From assembly GCF_000515235.1 (NCBI RefSeq), contig NZ_KI911558.1, positions 1,243,798 to 1,307,797 on the forward strand: a stretch of 64,000 nucleotides of DNA, in the 5' to 3' direction. Both the position numbers and the translations under genes were made by a program. The stretch's first letter is position 1. Each line of letters opens with the position of its first letter. Under the pieces are notes generated by a model that was not told the origin of the DNA, ran no database searches, and worked only from the letters and a program-made list of their open reading frames with translations. Below, one piece after another: positions 8,122 through 16,473 of the stretch. The stretch comes from Synechococcus sp. CC9616. GTDB taxonomy: Bacteria; Cyanobacteriota; Cyanobacteriia; PCC-6307; Cyanobiaceae.

Positions 8122-10233
8122 ATGGGGCTATTCCGCTACCGCGCCATGCAGGGCTCAAGCCAAGGCAACGAAGAATTAGCTCCGTTTGAACGTCAACGTG
8201 ACTCCTTACGCCGACTCGGCCCGGAGCTGATGGAGCTGCTGCAGCTGGCCTGGCAGCAGCGGCAAAGCCGTACACCGGAACTGCGCCAACTGGAAACCAC
8301 AGAATGCGCCGCGGTGTGCCTGGCCATTGTGCTGAGCCACTTCGGACGCATCGAACCCATCAGTGCACTAAGGCGAGCCTGCGGCGTGTCCCGCAACGGC
8401 AGCAGTGCCGCGCAACTCGTGCGAGCGGCCCTGCGTTACCAGCTCGACGCAAAAGGAATGAAACGTGGACTCAACAGCCTGCGGGAGCTATCACTTCCGG
8501 CGGTCCTGTTCTGGGAGTTCAACCACTTTGTTGTTCTTGAGGCGATTACCACTCGAGGAATCTGGGTGAACAACCCAACGACCGGGAGACTTTGCATCAG
8601 CCACGAGGAATTTGATAGGGCTTACACCGGGGTTGTGATCACCATGCAGCCCAGTGCCGACTTTCATCCGGGAGGGCAGCAGAGACATCCAGCCAGTGAA
8701 CTACTTCGACAATTAAGACTCGCCGAACCGCTCCGAAGTGGTGCTTTGCTGATCTGCCAGGCGGTGGCTGTGGCATTAGCAGTCTGGTTCGGCACGACAG
8801 CGGATGCCTGGTCACTACCAGCCCTGCTGATGGGGCTCGTATTGATGATCAGCGTGATTCCACTCCTGATTACAGCTGTGCGCCGATCCATCACGAGCTG
8901 CAGTGGACTAAGCATCCAACGTCAGATGCTGCAGATGCCGGAATGGGCTCTACAGCAACACCTCCTGCGAGAACTCAGTGGGCGTCACCAGGGCTCGCGT
9001 CGCGTTAGCGAGCTGATCGGAGACGATCTGCTCTGGCAACTCCCGGCGGTTCTGAGCTTGCTGATCTGGAGCGGGTGTCAGCTCGGCGCACAGCCTTTGC
9101 TCGGCTTGCTGGTACTGGGAGGCACGCCGGTATTGGTGACGTTGCTGGTTCTCAGCCACAGCGTGCAACGCCCCCAGAACAATCAGACGGCGCGCAAAGA
9201 GAGACGTGCATGGCAAAGCCTGCAGCAATCACTGGAGGATCCACGCACGCTGAAGTCGCTGGGACTCGAACGACGGGTGCTGCAGCGCTGGAGTGGTCTT
9301 CAGGCTGATGCTGGAGGCGAACGACTGCAGCAACAGCATGAGGCGCGGCTCACCGGATGGTTGCCAACCCTGGTGAGCTGGGGTTTGCCATTGCTGATAC
9401 TCAGCCTTGGAGGTTTGCGCTTACCAGTACTGATCCCAACTTTGTTGTGGTGGTGGGTGCTGCATCGCTTGCAGCTGCAACAGAAGCACTGGCTAGCAAT
9501 CGGCGAACCTCTCGATGGCCTGGCCAACCTCAACGACGAACCCACGGATGCTCTTTTGCTCAGCGGTGGAATTCCATCCGTGAAGCTCTCCGAGACATCA
9601 GCCATTGGTGTCGAGCTTCAGCAGCTGCGCTTTGGGCACGAACCAGACAAGCAACCGCTACTTAATGGAATCGATCTGAGCGTGGCCCCAGGGGAATGGC
9701 TAGCCATAACAGGCCCCAGTGGCTGCGGCAAAAGCACCCTGCTCAGCCTGATGGCTGGCCTGCTGCAGCCGGAATCAGGCGCAGTGCTTCTGAACGGAGA
9801 TCCACTGCTGAGCCTGTCTGCAAGACAGCGCAGCAATGCTCTGGCCATGGTCTGTCAGGAGGATGCTCTGTTGGATGTGAGTCTGCGAGACAATCTCACA
9901 CTCTGGGATCCCACGATCAGCGATGAGGTGCTGCAAGAAATCTGCAACGATCTGGGGCTGGCTGTGGTGCTTGAACAGTTACCTCATGGGATCGACACAG
10001 AGCTCGATCTTGGGATGACAAATCTCAGCGGAGGGCAGCGTCAACTGTTCAATCTCGGGCGAGCTCTTGTTCAGCAACCAAAATTGCTGCTGCTTGATGA
10101 AGCCACGTCAGCCCTGGATAGCAGTAGCGAAGCTCAGGTGTTTGAGTTACTTCGAAGACTGAACTGCACAGTCGTGATGGCAAGTCATCGCCTCGAAAGT
10201 ATCAACCGCGCAGATCGCGTCTTCAGGATCTAA
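8122..10233 (+). CDS. C39-peptidase ABC transporter (PCAT), NHLM-type
   Basis: A 703-residue protein with three parts. Residues about 50-180 are a C39 peptidase: Q..E.TEC with catalytic Cys62 and the His in NHFVVLEAI. The usual Asp in the D-P motif is Asn here (WVNNPTTGR). Residues about 200-450 are the membrane domain. The C-terminal ATPase has Walker A GPSGCGKSTLL, signature LSGGQRQLFNLGRAL and Walker B LLLLDEA. PCATs cut substrates after a GG motif and export the product. Position directly behind the second half-transporter and the GG-leader gene supports one export cassette. No HlyD-like adaptor gene is present in the window. A similar link between a C39 transporter (PteB), GG-leader proteins and type IV pili is known for Synechococcus elongatus biofilm control. 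Confidence 0.82.
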   Translation: MGLFRYRAMQGSSQGNEELAPFERQRDSLRRLGPELMELLQLAWQQRQSRTPELRQLETTECAAVCLAIVLSHFGRIEPISALRRACGVSRNGSSAAQLVRAALRYQLDAKGMKRGLNSLRELSLPAVLFWEFNHFVVLEAITTRGIWVNNPTTGRLCISHEEFDRAYTGVVITMQPSADFHPGGQQRHPASELLRQLRLAEPLRSGALLICQAVAVALAVWFGTTADAWSLPALLMGLVLMISVIPLLITAVRRSITSCSGLSIQRQMLQMPEWALQQHLLRELSGRHQGSRRVSELIGDDLLWQLPAVLSLLIWSGCQLGAQPLLGLLVLGGTPVLVTLLVLSHSVQRPQNNQTARKERRAWQSLQQSLEDPRTLKSLGLERRVLQRWSGLQADAGGERLQQQHEARLTGWLPTLVSWGLPLLILSLGGLRLPVLIPTLLWWWVLHRLQLQQKHWLAIGEPLDGLANLNDEPTDALLLSGGIPSVKLSETSAIGVELQQLRFGHEPDKQPLLNGIDLSVAPGEWLAITGPSGCGKSTLLSLMAGLLQPESGAVLLNGDPLLSLSARQRSNALAMVCQEDALLDVSLRDNLTLWDPTISDEVLQEICNDLGLAVVLEQLPHGIDTELDLGMTNLSGGQRQLFNLGRALVQQPKLLLLDEATSALDSSSEAQVFELLRRLNCTVVMASHRLESINRADRVFRI

Positions 10234-10251
10234 GAACAAAGCAAGACTGGA

Positions 10252-10288
10252 GGAACGAAAACGTTCCACGAACGATTCTCAAGAGAAT
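10252..10288 (+). terminator. Possible double-hairpin terminator of the export cassette
   Basis: A perfect 6-bp stem with an AAAA loop (10252-10267) is followed eight bases later by a perfect 6-bp stem with an AA loop (10275-10288), then GTTTGATT. The T tract is weak. It lies 19 bases after the PCAT stop codon, the expected place for a terminator. Confidence 0.35.
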
Positions 10289-10411
10289 GTTTGATTACTT
10301 GCAAACAATCTATTTTCGCTAAATCAAAGACTAAACCTAAGAAAACCTCGAAGCAAATCAATCAAGCCAAAAGAATCGCCAATCCATTACGAACAGCAAA
10401 GGCAGATCCCA

Positions 10412-10531
10412 ATGAGCAAGGCCATCTATAAACCAGGCAATACATGCCAGTTTCTCTTAGGCAAAACCTGCGATTTCTTCCGAGCAACTGCAAGTCCATT
10501 GACAAGGAGCACAACGATCAACAGCCCCTAG
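10412..10531 (+). CDS. Possible 39-residue peptide
   Basis: An ATG frame of 39 codons starting MSKAIYKPGNTCQFLLG, with two cysteines. No ribosome-binding site stands out, no family is recognised, and a frame of this length occurs easily by chance. It is recorded only because it lies alone in a 390-base gap next to a peptide exporter. It has no GG motif. Confidence 0.15.
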   Translation: MSKAIYKPGNTCQFLLGKTCDFFRATASPLTRSTTINSP

Positions 10532-10626
10532 CTGGCCATGGCCATTCGACTGAATAGTTTAAGGCAGTCGCCAATAGCTCGTCGTGAATTCCTGCATTAA
10601 CCCCTGACCATGATGAAAATGTCTGC

Positions 10627-12035
10627 ATGGAGTCATCACCTTCCTGGCGCGATCAGCTGCTCGGCAGCCTGCAAGGTCAGCTCCAGCTGGCCACCTACCT
10701 GGCAGTGTTTGTGGGCTTTACAGGAGCTTCCTCGGTGGGGCTATGGACCGGTCAGCGCAACCTGATTCAGAACAACGCCGCAGAACTGCGTCGCAGTGCG
10801 GCCTCAATCCAGGCCTGCCTCACCAAGGGCGGCACAGGCAAAGACTTCGTGCAGCAGGAGCTGCTGCTGCACTCGAGCATGCGCACAAGCCTCTGGGTGG
10901 AGAACCCTGATGGGTCGCTAGTGCTTCCGCAGAGCGATCACTTAGAGATTTCAGATAAAGCGATTCGGGCAGCGATGGGAGAGAACCCGGCGCGAATCAC
11001 TGGACGGCAGGAATTGATCCGCCTCGGGGACCAGCTTTATCTCACCGAACTCGTGGAGCGCTATGCCTCCGGAGCCCGGCTCTGGATCAGCCAGGAGGTG
11101 AGTACCAACCAACAGGCCCTCAGCGATTACCTGGCGCTGATGATCCTGATCTGGAGCGGCTGCCTGGTGGTCACGCTCTTGGCCGTGAGCTGGATGGTAC
11201 GGCGGATCGTGCAGCCCCTTGAGCAGTTGAACGCAGCCACCGATCAGGTCACCGCTGAAACCCTGGCCTCCGCCCGCTTGCCGCTGGAACGGGGCCCTGT
11301 GGAGGTGCTCAAGCTGGGGCGTACTTACAACGCCCTGCTCGAGCGTTTATCGATGTCCTGGAGTCAACAGCGGCAGTTCGTCAGTGCTGTAAGTCATGAA
11401 CTGCGCACTCCGCTCACGATTGTTCAGGGATACCTGAACCGAACCGTCAAGCGAGGCGACAACCTCACCGAAGCCCAGGTGCGTGGTTTGCGCACAGCCG
11501 AGGAAGAAAGCATCCGGATGCGCCGGTTGATGGATGATCTGCTGGATCTCTCCCGTGGTGATTCCGGGCGACTCTCGATCCAGAACGAGCCCGTGCATCT
11601 CGCCGATCAACTGGAGCAGGTGGCCGATATGGCCCGCAGCACGTTGGAGCGGTCCCTTGAGCTCCATTACCAACCGATCCTGAAGAACGCGATTCCGTCG
11701 CCCAGGCCGACCCCGGCCGGTTGCGGCAGGTGTTGCTGGATCTGATCGAGAACGCAGACAAGTATTCGCCAGCAGATCGACCAATCAGGCTCGTGATGCA
11801 TCTCGGCGAGGGAGTCCTTTGCATCGATGTGATTGATCAGGGCATCGGCATCCCGCAGGACGAACTGGAGACGGTGTTTGAACGCTTCCACCGTGCTAGC
11901 AATGCCCCAGAACGAACCGGATCAGGCCTGGGACTGTCCGTGGTGAAGCTGCTGGTGGAAGGAATGGGGGGCACGATTGGAGTGCGTAGCCGCTTGGGCG
12001 AGGGCAGCTGTTTCACCGTGAGCCTGCCCCGATGA
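10627..12035 (+). pseudogene. Sensor histidine kinase, interrupted by a one-base frameshift
   Basis: Two frames together make one kinase of about 470 residues. Frame 1 (10627-11745) gives a transmembrane helix near residues 15-40, a periplasmic sensor segment, a second helix near 170-195, a HAMP linker and the HisKA box (SHELRTPLTIVQGYL). Frame 3 gives the ATPase domain with the N box (LIENADKYS), DQGIGIP and GSGLGLSVVKLL. The switch falls at about 11675-11682, where a codon appears to have lost one base: shifting there restores P-E-E-R-D-S-V-A-Q-A-D leading into the ATPase domain. As written, the kinase stops before its ATPase domain and cannot work. Either a recent inactivating mutation or an assembly error. 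The stop overlaps the next gene by ATGA. Confidence 0.75.
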
Positions 12036-12418
12036 TCAGCTATCTGATTCTCTGCTCCCTGCTGATCCCGGTGAATTTGTGGGCAGCGATCACACCACAC
12101 CTGCACAGCGATGTGTCGATGCGGATCCTGCATGGAGCGTCAACGTTGCTGCTATTGCCGTTGCTGATCACGCTCTGGAACGATCGACGCCAGTTGCAAG
12201 CCATACCCACCATTGTGTTGGGCGTGTTTGCCGTTGTGATGGTGGTGGTCAACAGCTGGATCACGGCGATGGGCATGGGTGTGGAATTTGGATGGTTGGA
12301 TCACGTGCTGCTAGCCGCGGCGGAACTCAGCGTGGTTGCCTTTTTCCTGCTCGAACCCCAAGTAATGACAGCTCACTCAACAGCCGCTCAACCAACAGCT
12401 GAAGACCGCAGCAGCTGA
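12032..12418 (+). CDS. Small four-helix membrane protein, hypothetical
   Basis: A 128-residue hydrophobic protein with about four predicted membrane helices (residues about 3-20, 32-48, 59-78 and 89-106) and a short polar tail. The ATG overlaps the TGA of the kinase frame, so it was probably made with the kinase. The 3' end overlaps the convergent PilW-like gene of set B by about 30 bases. The family is not recognised. Confidence 0.55.
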   Translation: MISYLILCSLLIPVNLWAAITPHLHSDVSMRILHGASTLLLLPLLITLWNDRRQLQAIPTIVLGVFAVVMVVVNSWITAMGMGVEFGWLDHVLLAAAELSVVAFFLLEPQVMTAHSTAAQPTAEDRSS

Positions 12419-12936
12419 TCCGATCCCGGCAGCCGTTGCTGAATCTCGAGCCTGAGCAGCAACCGATCGGGATCCTGTTCCACATGCAGCGCCTCAACCT
12501 GGTCCAACACCACGCGGTTTTGGTAAGCGCCTTCCAGGTTGGGCTGCCCCTGGAGGTCGAAGGAGGGGCCGCAACGCATCAACACCTGGCCCCTCCAGAT
12601 CGACGATGGCGGCGGGCCGAGGCTGTACACCACCGCAGCGACGCCCTCTGCAGAGCTGATGGCGATCAGGGGTTGACGTCCGGCCATCGAACAACGCCAA
12701 CCGGGATCGGAAGCTGGCTGCAGTTGCCAGTGATCGGCTCTGGACAGGTCGCCCTTCACCAGCATCAGGGTGCGCCGCTGCAGGCGGCGAAGCTGCAGAC
12801 GCCGGGCCAGGGCCCTGCCATGGGCCAGATCACCGATCAACAGCTGCGCCGCCAGCCCACAGAACACAACGCCGAGCCCTGCCGCCATTAGCAGTTCCAC
12901 CAGCGTGAAGCCGCGGCTAAAGCGCTTAAGCCTCAT
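12388..12936 (-). CDS. PilW-like minor prepilin, set B
   Basis: A 182-residue prepilin from ATG 12936: leader MRLKRFSRG, then FTLVELLMAAGLGVVFCGL with Glu at +5. The ectodomain has the R-C-G-P and 'VVLDQVEAL' pattern also seen in the PilW-like proteins of sets A and D (compare IVLDKLDLS), but lacks RTX or vWA modules. The longer frame starting at 12993 lies inside the upstream pilin gene and was not used. Last gene of a four-gene minus-strand run in which neighbours overlap by 1-11 bases. GC content is high, like the core genome. Confidence 0.75.
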   Translation of the reverse strand: MRLKRFSRGFTLVELLMAAGLGVVFCGLAAQLLIGDLAHGRALARRLQLRRLQRRTLMLVKGDLSRADHWQLQPASDPGWRCSMAGRQPLIAISSAEGVAAVVYSLGPPPSSIWRGQVLMRCGPSFDLQGQPNLEGAYQNRVVLDQVEALHVEQDPDRLLLRLEIQQRLPGSDQLLRSSAVG

Positions 12937-13429
12937 CACGAGGCTGGCAATAGGAACTGCGCAGGGCAACGTTTGGATCGGCGTCATAGTCACCGGTGCG
13001 GGAAATCCCCAACGGCAGGCTCACCACAAGGCAGAGGGCTCGCTCCAACCGCGGATGCCGCAGCACCACCAAACCCCCATCGAGCAGCAAACCATTGGCG
13101 GTGAAGCGCACCAGCTCCGGCAGGTTGCTGCGCAGTTCAACCTGGCTTTCGGCGGTTTCACTGAGACGTGTCACCCCGGCTTGGCAAGCCGGCAGAGAGC
13201 CATGGCGGGGCGGTTGCCAACCATCGGGACCAAGGCTGAGGCCACAGGGCTCGGCCTGGCGTTCAGCCGCCATGCGACCGCGATCAAGCCCCAGCCGCAG
13301 CAGACGCAGGGCTACATCCAGCTCCAGCTTTTCACGCTGACGGCCCGGCGGCAGAAAGGCCATGCTCGCCAACAGGCCAAGGATGACGAAGACCACGAGC
13401 AGTTCCACAAGGGTGAAGCCACGGGTCAT
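12926..13429 (-). CDS. GspH/FimT-like minor prepilin, set B
   Basis: A 167-residue prepilin with a very short leader: MTRG, then FTLVELLVVFVILGLLASMAF, Glu at +5. Cysteines occur in the C-terminal half. The short leader is still compatible with PilD cleavage. The start overlaps the end of the PilV-like gene by four bases, and its end overlaps the PilW-like gene by 11 bases, so the set is one translationally coupled operon. Confidence 0.75.
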   Translation of the reverse strand: MTRGFTLVELLVVFVILGLLASMAFLPPGRQREKLELDVALRLLRLGLDRGRMAAERQAEPCGLSLGPDGWQPPRHGSLPACQAGVTRLSETAESQVELRSNLPELVRFTANGLLLDGGLVVLRHPRLERALCLVVSLPLGISRTGDYDADPNVALRSSYCQPRDEA

Positions 13430-13842
13430 GGCTTCCCCTGCTCACAGAGCCCAAGCCCCGCGGGGGTGAAGTACTGACGACGCACCAGTGGCTCCGCATC
13501 ACCAGGACGCGCAAGGGTGATCTGCAGCCAGAGACCATCGCCGGCTGCATCGATGCTCAGATCTGTAATCAGATCTGACTCATCAGCCTGAACAGGCTGA
13601 AGCCGCTCGAGCAAGCGCACAGCGTTGAAGCGACAGGCGTTCTTTGCGGCGAGTAGACGATCGCCAGATCCTCGGCTCAAAAGACGGCGCGTAGCCAGCA
13701 ATTGTTCATCTGATCGATGCAGCAACTGCTGCAAGGTTTCGCCGCGGCTGGCTGCTGCTGCTGCACTGGACCAGCTCGAAACGCTCACCTGGCCACTGAT
13801 GCCCAGCACCACAGCGGCCACTAGCACTTCACTGAAGGTCAT
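13426..13842 (-). CDS. PilV-like minor pilin with almost no leader, set B
   Basis: A 138-residue protein beginning MTFSEVLVAAVVLGISGQV. If Glu5 is aligned with Glu+5 of normal pilins, the initiator Met itself is residue +1, so there is no leader to cleave. Upstream codons in this frame (G-R-A-G-L) could add a short leader ending in Gly, but there is no ATG or GTG there; only a TTG directly before the ATG. The ATG overlaps the TGA of the PilX-like gene (TGATG). Position between the PilX-like and GspH-like genes fits PilV/GspI. It either needs a non-standard start further upstream or is inserted without processing. Confidence 0.6.
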   Translation of the reverse strand: MTFSEVLVAAVVLGISGQVSVSSWSSAAAAASRGETLQQLLHRSDEQLLATRRLLSRGSGDRLLAAKNACRFNAVRLLERLQPVQADESDLITDLSIDAAGDGLWLQITLARPGDAEPLVRRQYFTPAGLGLCEQGKP

Positions 13843-14294
13843 CAACCCTGCCCTCCCAGCCAGGCCCCATAGGGGGAAACCTGGAGCGACACAGTGACCT
13901 CACCGAAATCAGGACTACTGAGGACCAGCTGGCCTTTGGGGCCAGTCGGCTGCCAATCCTTCAGGGTCCAGCGTTGACCATCCACCTCGCCCGAGAGAAG
14001 TTGTTGAGGATCAGCAGTTGGGCACTCGTGCAGCTGGGACCACTGGTCCGACGGCCAGGCCAGCAGACACGCCTGCTCAGCGCGGCTGCGCTGTGAAAAA
14101 TCCATTGCTGCCGAGCGAACCGCATCACGGCGCGAGGCGATCTGCCATTGATGGCGACCTCGTTGCTGGCCATGCAGTGCCAGGGTCTGCAACGAAAGGC
14201 TGCTGAGCAGCAACAGCGAGGACGTTGTCAGCGCCAGCGGCAAGGCAAAGCCCTGCTCAGCGGGGGTGGGAGGAGGCATCAACATGGCTTGCAA
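13842..14294 (-). CDS. PilX-like minor prepilin, set B
   Basis: A 150-residue protein with leader to G15 and then FALPLALTTSSLLLLSSLSLQTLALHG. The GFALP form without Glu+5 is the PilX/GspK style also seen in set A, though this one is much shorter. ATGs at codons 1, 4 and 6 (14294, 14285, 14279) are all possible starts. It is first in the minus-strand set and divergent from the response regulator at 14363, with about 70 bases for both promoters. Confidence 0.65.
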   Translation of the reverse strand: MQAMLMPPPTPAEQGFALPLALTTSSLLLLSSLSLQTLALHGQQRGRHQWQIASRRDAVRSAAMDFSQRSRAEQACLLAWPSDQWSQLHECPTADPQQLLSGEVDGQRWTLKDWQPTGPKGQLVLSSPDFGEVTVSLQVSPYGAWLGGQG

Positions 14295-14362
14295 TACGAC
14301 GCAATGCTTCTGAGCGTTCCACGCCCAAAAGCGATTTAACTTGCTTGAACCAGTGCAATGCC

Positions 14363-15076
14363 GTGGCTGACGAGGCTGCCCGCTTACTGATCGTCGACGA
14401 CGACCCGGAATTGTTGCGATTCCTCGTGGATGAGCTCAGCGAAGCTGGTTTCCGCTGCAGTGGGTGTGACAACGGTCAGGATGCCCTGCTGCGACTTCGG
14501 CAGGAACAGTTTCAGCTAGTGCTGCTGGATTGGACCTTGCCTGATTTTTCAGGCATTGAAGTCTGCAGACGTCTCAGAAACAGCGGCAACACCACTCCGG
14601 TGCTGATGCTGACAGCCAGGGATGACATTGATGAACGGGTGAACGCCCTCGATGCCGGCGTGGACGACTACCTCACCAAACCATTCAACCTCAAGGAACT
14701 GCATGCACGCGTGCGGGCCCGACTCCGCAGCGGCAGCTATCAGCGTTCCGACGACCCATCATCAGAACAGCTCAGTCTTGGTGATCTGCAGATTCAGCTG
14801 CTGGAGCGAAAAGTGCTGCGCGGCGAACAGGAGATTTCGCTCTCACAGCGTGAGTTTGATCTGCTTTGCCATTTTGTGCGCAACGCCGATGCGGTTCAGT
14901 CCCGACAATCAATTTTGGAAGCCGTCTGGGGCTCACCGTTTGTAGGAGATCCCAACACCCTCGATGTGTATCTGGGTTATCTGAGAAAAAAGCTGGAAAA
15001 GAGCGGGCAACCTCAGCTCCTCCACACGATTCGTGGAGCGGGATTTATGGCGAGGGTGGGTGCCCCTAAGCCTTAA
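14363..15076 (+). CDS. OmpR-family response regulator
   Basis: About 237 residues from GTG 14363; a TTG at 14345 is also in frame. N-terminal receiver domain with the acidic pair at D12-D14, phospho-acceptor Asp56 (LLDWTLPD), the Thr of LMLTARDD and the Lys of DYLTKPF. C-terminal winged helix with VWGSPFVGDPNTLDVYLGYLRKKL. It is a phosphorylation-controlled transcription factor. Its stop lies inside the end of the convergent kinase gene (11-base tail-to-tail overlap), so the kinase at 15066-16355 is the likely partner, although the two are on opposite strands. Targets are unknown; the adjacent pilin sets are candidates by position only. Confidence 0.85.
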   Translation: MADEAARLLIVDDDPELLRFLVDELSEAGFRCSGCDNGQDALLRLRQEQFQLVLLDWTLPDFSGIEVCRRLRNSGNTTPVLMLTARDDIDERVNALDAGVDDYLTKPFNLKELHARVRARLRSGSYQRSDDPSSEQLSLGDLQIQLLERKVLRGEQEISLSQREFDLLCHFVRNADAVQSRQSILEAVWGSPFVGDPNTLDVYLGYLRKKLEKSGQPQLLHTIRGAGFMARVGAPKP

Positions 15077-16355
15077 ATCGCAACTGCAGATCAGCGCCAC
15101 CGCCAGGGCGATCGGCGATCAGCAACTCTGCGCCCATCGCATCCATCAACAGCGTCACGGTGGCCAGGCCAATGCCGCTGCCACGGGTACCAATCGCACT
15201 GCTGCCCCGCTGAAAGCGTTGCACCACAACTCCGCGTTCAGCAGCAGGAATGCCGGGGCCGCGATCGAGCACATGCAGAACAACCACTGAATCCTCGCTG
15301 ATTTGGTCAGCTGCAAGAACAACGGCCCCATTGGAATAGGTCAGAGCGTTATCGATCAGTACCGCCAAACACTGATGCAAGCGCGCGGAATCAGCGTTGA
15401 TCTGAGGCAAATCCTCGCAACTCACCGCTCCAAGCTGAATCCGTTCAGGGGCCAACGTTAAAAGCCGATCGAAGGCCTCTAATAACAATTGTTCCGGGTC
15501 CATCGCCTGCATCTCCAAGTGAAGACGCCCGGAATCACTTCGGGCGAAATCGAGCAGAACTCGCACCAGCTCGCCCATGCGTTCTGATTCAGAGGCGATC
15601 AAGCAGGCGGATGCCGCGGATGGATGGGGGAGTTCAGCCAGTCCAAGCCGTTGGGCCTGAGCCGAAATCACTGAAATCGGGGTGCGCAGTTCATGGGCCA
15701 CGCCATCAACAAAGGTTCGTTCTCTTCGCCATGCCTCAGCGAGACGGCCTTGCAGACCGTTGAATGCCAGAGCGATTGGCCGCAATTCCTCCGGCTGACG
15801 AAGAGGATCAAGAAGCTGCTGGCCAAGCCGATCCGCCTCCAAAGCATTGAGTTGATCCCTCAGTTCACCGATGGGCAGCACAAGTCCACGGCGCAGCACT
15901 AGACGCAACAACAGCGAGGTGAACAACATCGAGACACCCGCAGTGGCCATAAGCAGCAGCTGATCAATACGGTCCTGGCGCAACTGGGCCGTCACGTTTT
16001 GCCGCACCTCCAGCAACGCCGAATCTCCAGTTAGTACAAACCAACGACGGCTCACCATCCATCGCTCACCGTCTGGCTGGCTTACCAGCTGAGGGGGTTG
16101 CGGGTCGCCCTGAGGCAGCAAATAAACCTGGACACCCAAGGCCTGCTCGATGAGATTGGACTCTGAACTGACCCGAAGCTCCTTACTGATTGCATCAGTC
16201 AATTGCTGGTGATCGCGCTGGCGTTCAGCACTGCGAAAAGCACTACCTACCAAGAGCAAAAGGCTGTAACCAGCAACAACAGCCAACAACGACGTGGATT
16301 GCAGCCAGATTCGCAGCGAGGGGAGCCGACGAGGTGCTGATGATTCTGAGAGCAA
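15066..16355 (-). CDS. Membrane sensor histidine kinase
   Basis: A 429-residue kinase: membrane helix near residues 20-40, a periplasmic segment of about 100 residues, a second helix near 145-165, HAMP-like linker, HisKA box AHELRTPISVISAQ with the phospho-acceptor His, N box LIDNALTYS, G1 DRGPGIP and G2 GSGIGLATV. All catalytic motifs are intact, unlike the kinase at 10627. It is convergent with the response regulator and divergent from pilA, sharing the 118-base gap with the pilA promoter. The signal is unknown. Confidence 0.85.
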   Translation of the reverse strand: MLSESSAPRRLPSLRIWLQSTSLLAVVAGYSLLLLVGSAFRSAERQRDHQQLTDAISKELRVSSESNLIEQALGVQVYLLPQGDPQPPQLVSQPDGERWMVSRRWFVLTGDSALLEVRQNVTAQLRQDRIDQLLLMATAGVSMLFTSLLLRLVLRRGLVLPIGELRDQLNALEADRLGQQLLDPLRQPEELRPIALAFNGLQGRLAEAWRRERTFVDGVAHELRTPISVISAQAQRLGLAELPHPSAASACLIASESERMGELVRVLLDFARSDSGRLHLEMQAMDPEQLLLEAFDRLLTLAPERIQLGAVSCEDLPQINADSARLHQCLAVLIDNALTYSNGAVVLAADQISEDSVVVLHVLDRGPGIPAAERGVVVQRFQRGSSAIGTRGSGIGLATVTLLMDAMGAELLIADRPGGGADLQLRFKA

Positions 16356-16473
16356 AGCTAAGAATCCTCTTAGGGAAGCTTTAGCGGCTCTTCCCTTACA
16401 ACACCATCAATAGAGGAAATCATGGAGTTGTCCACACCTGACGGTGCCGTACCGCAAACACTGCATCTCATCC
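16356..16473. promoter_or_regulatory. Divergent promoter region between kinase gene and pilA
   Basis: The 118 bases between the two start codons must carry both promoters. No clear sigma-70 -35/-10 pair or ribosome-binding site was recognised. Listed as a region rather than as defined sites. Confidence 0.35.

Larger units (their letters stand above)
10234..10626. other. Intergenic region after the export cassette
   Basis: About 390 bases. Two hairpins lie near its left end: GGAACG-AAAA-CGTTCC at 10252-10267 and ATTCTC-AA-GAGAAT at 10275-10288, the second followed by a T-rich stretch. Together they may end transcription of the export cassette. A 39-codon frame at 10412-10531 (listed separately) is the only other item. 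The right half should contain the promoter of the kinase gene. Confidence 0.45.

Noticed and set aside
12388..12993. Longer start of the set B PilW-like gene at 12993
   Set aside because: It lies inside the upstream pilin gene and would place 28 residues before the conserved cleavage site, against nine from ATG 12936.
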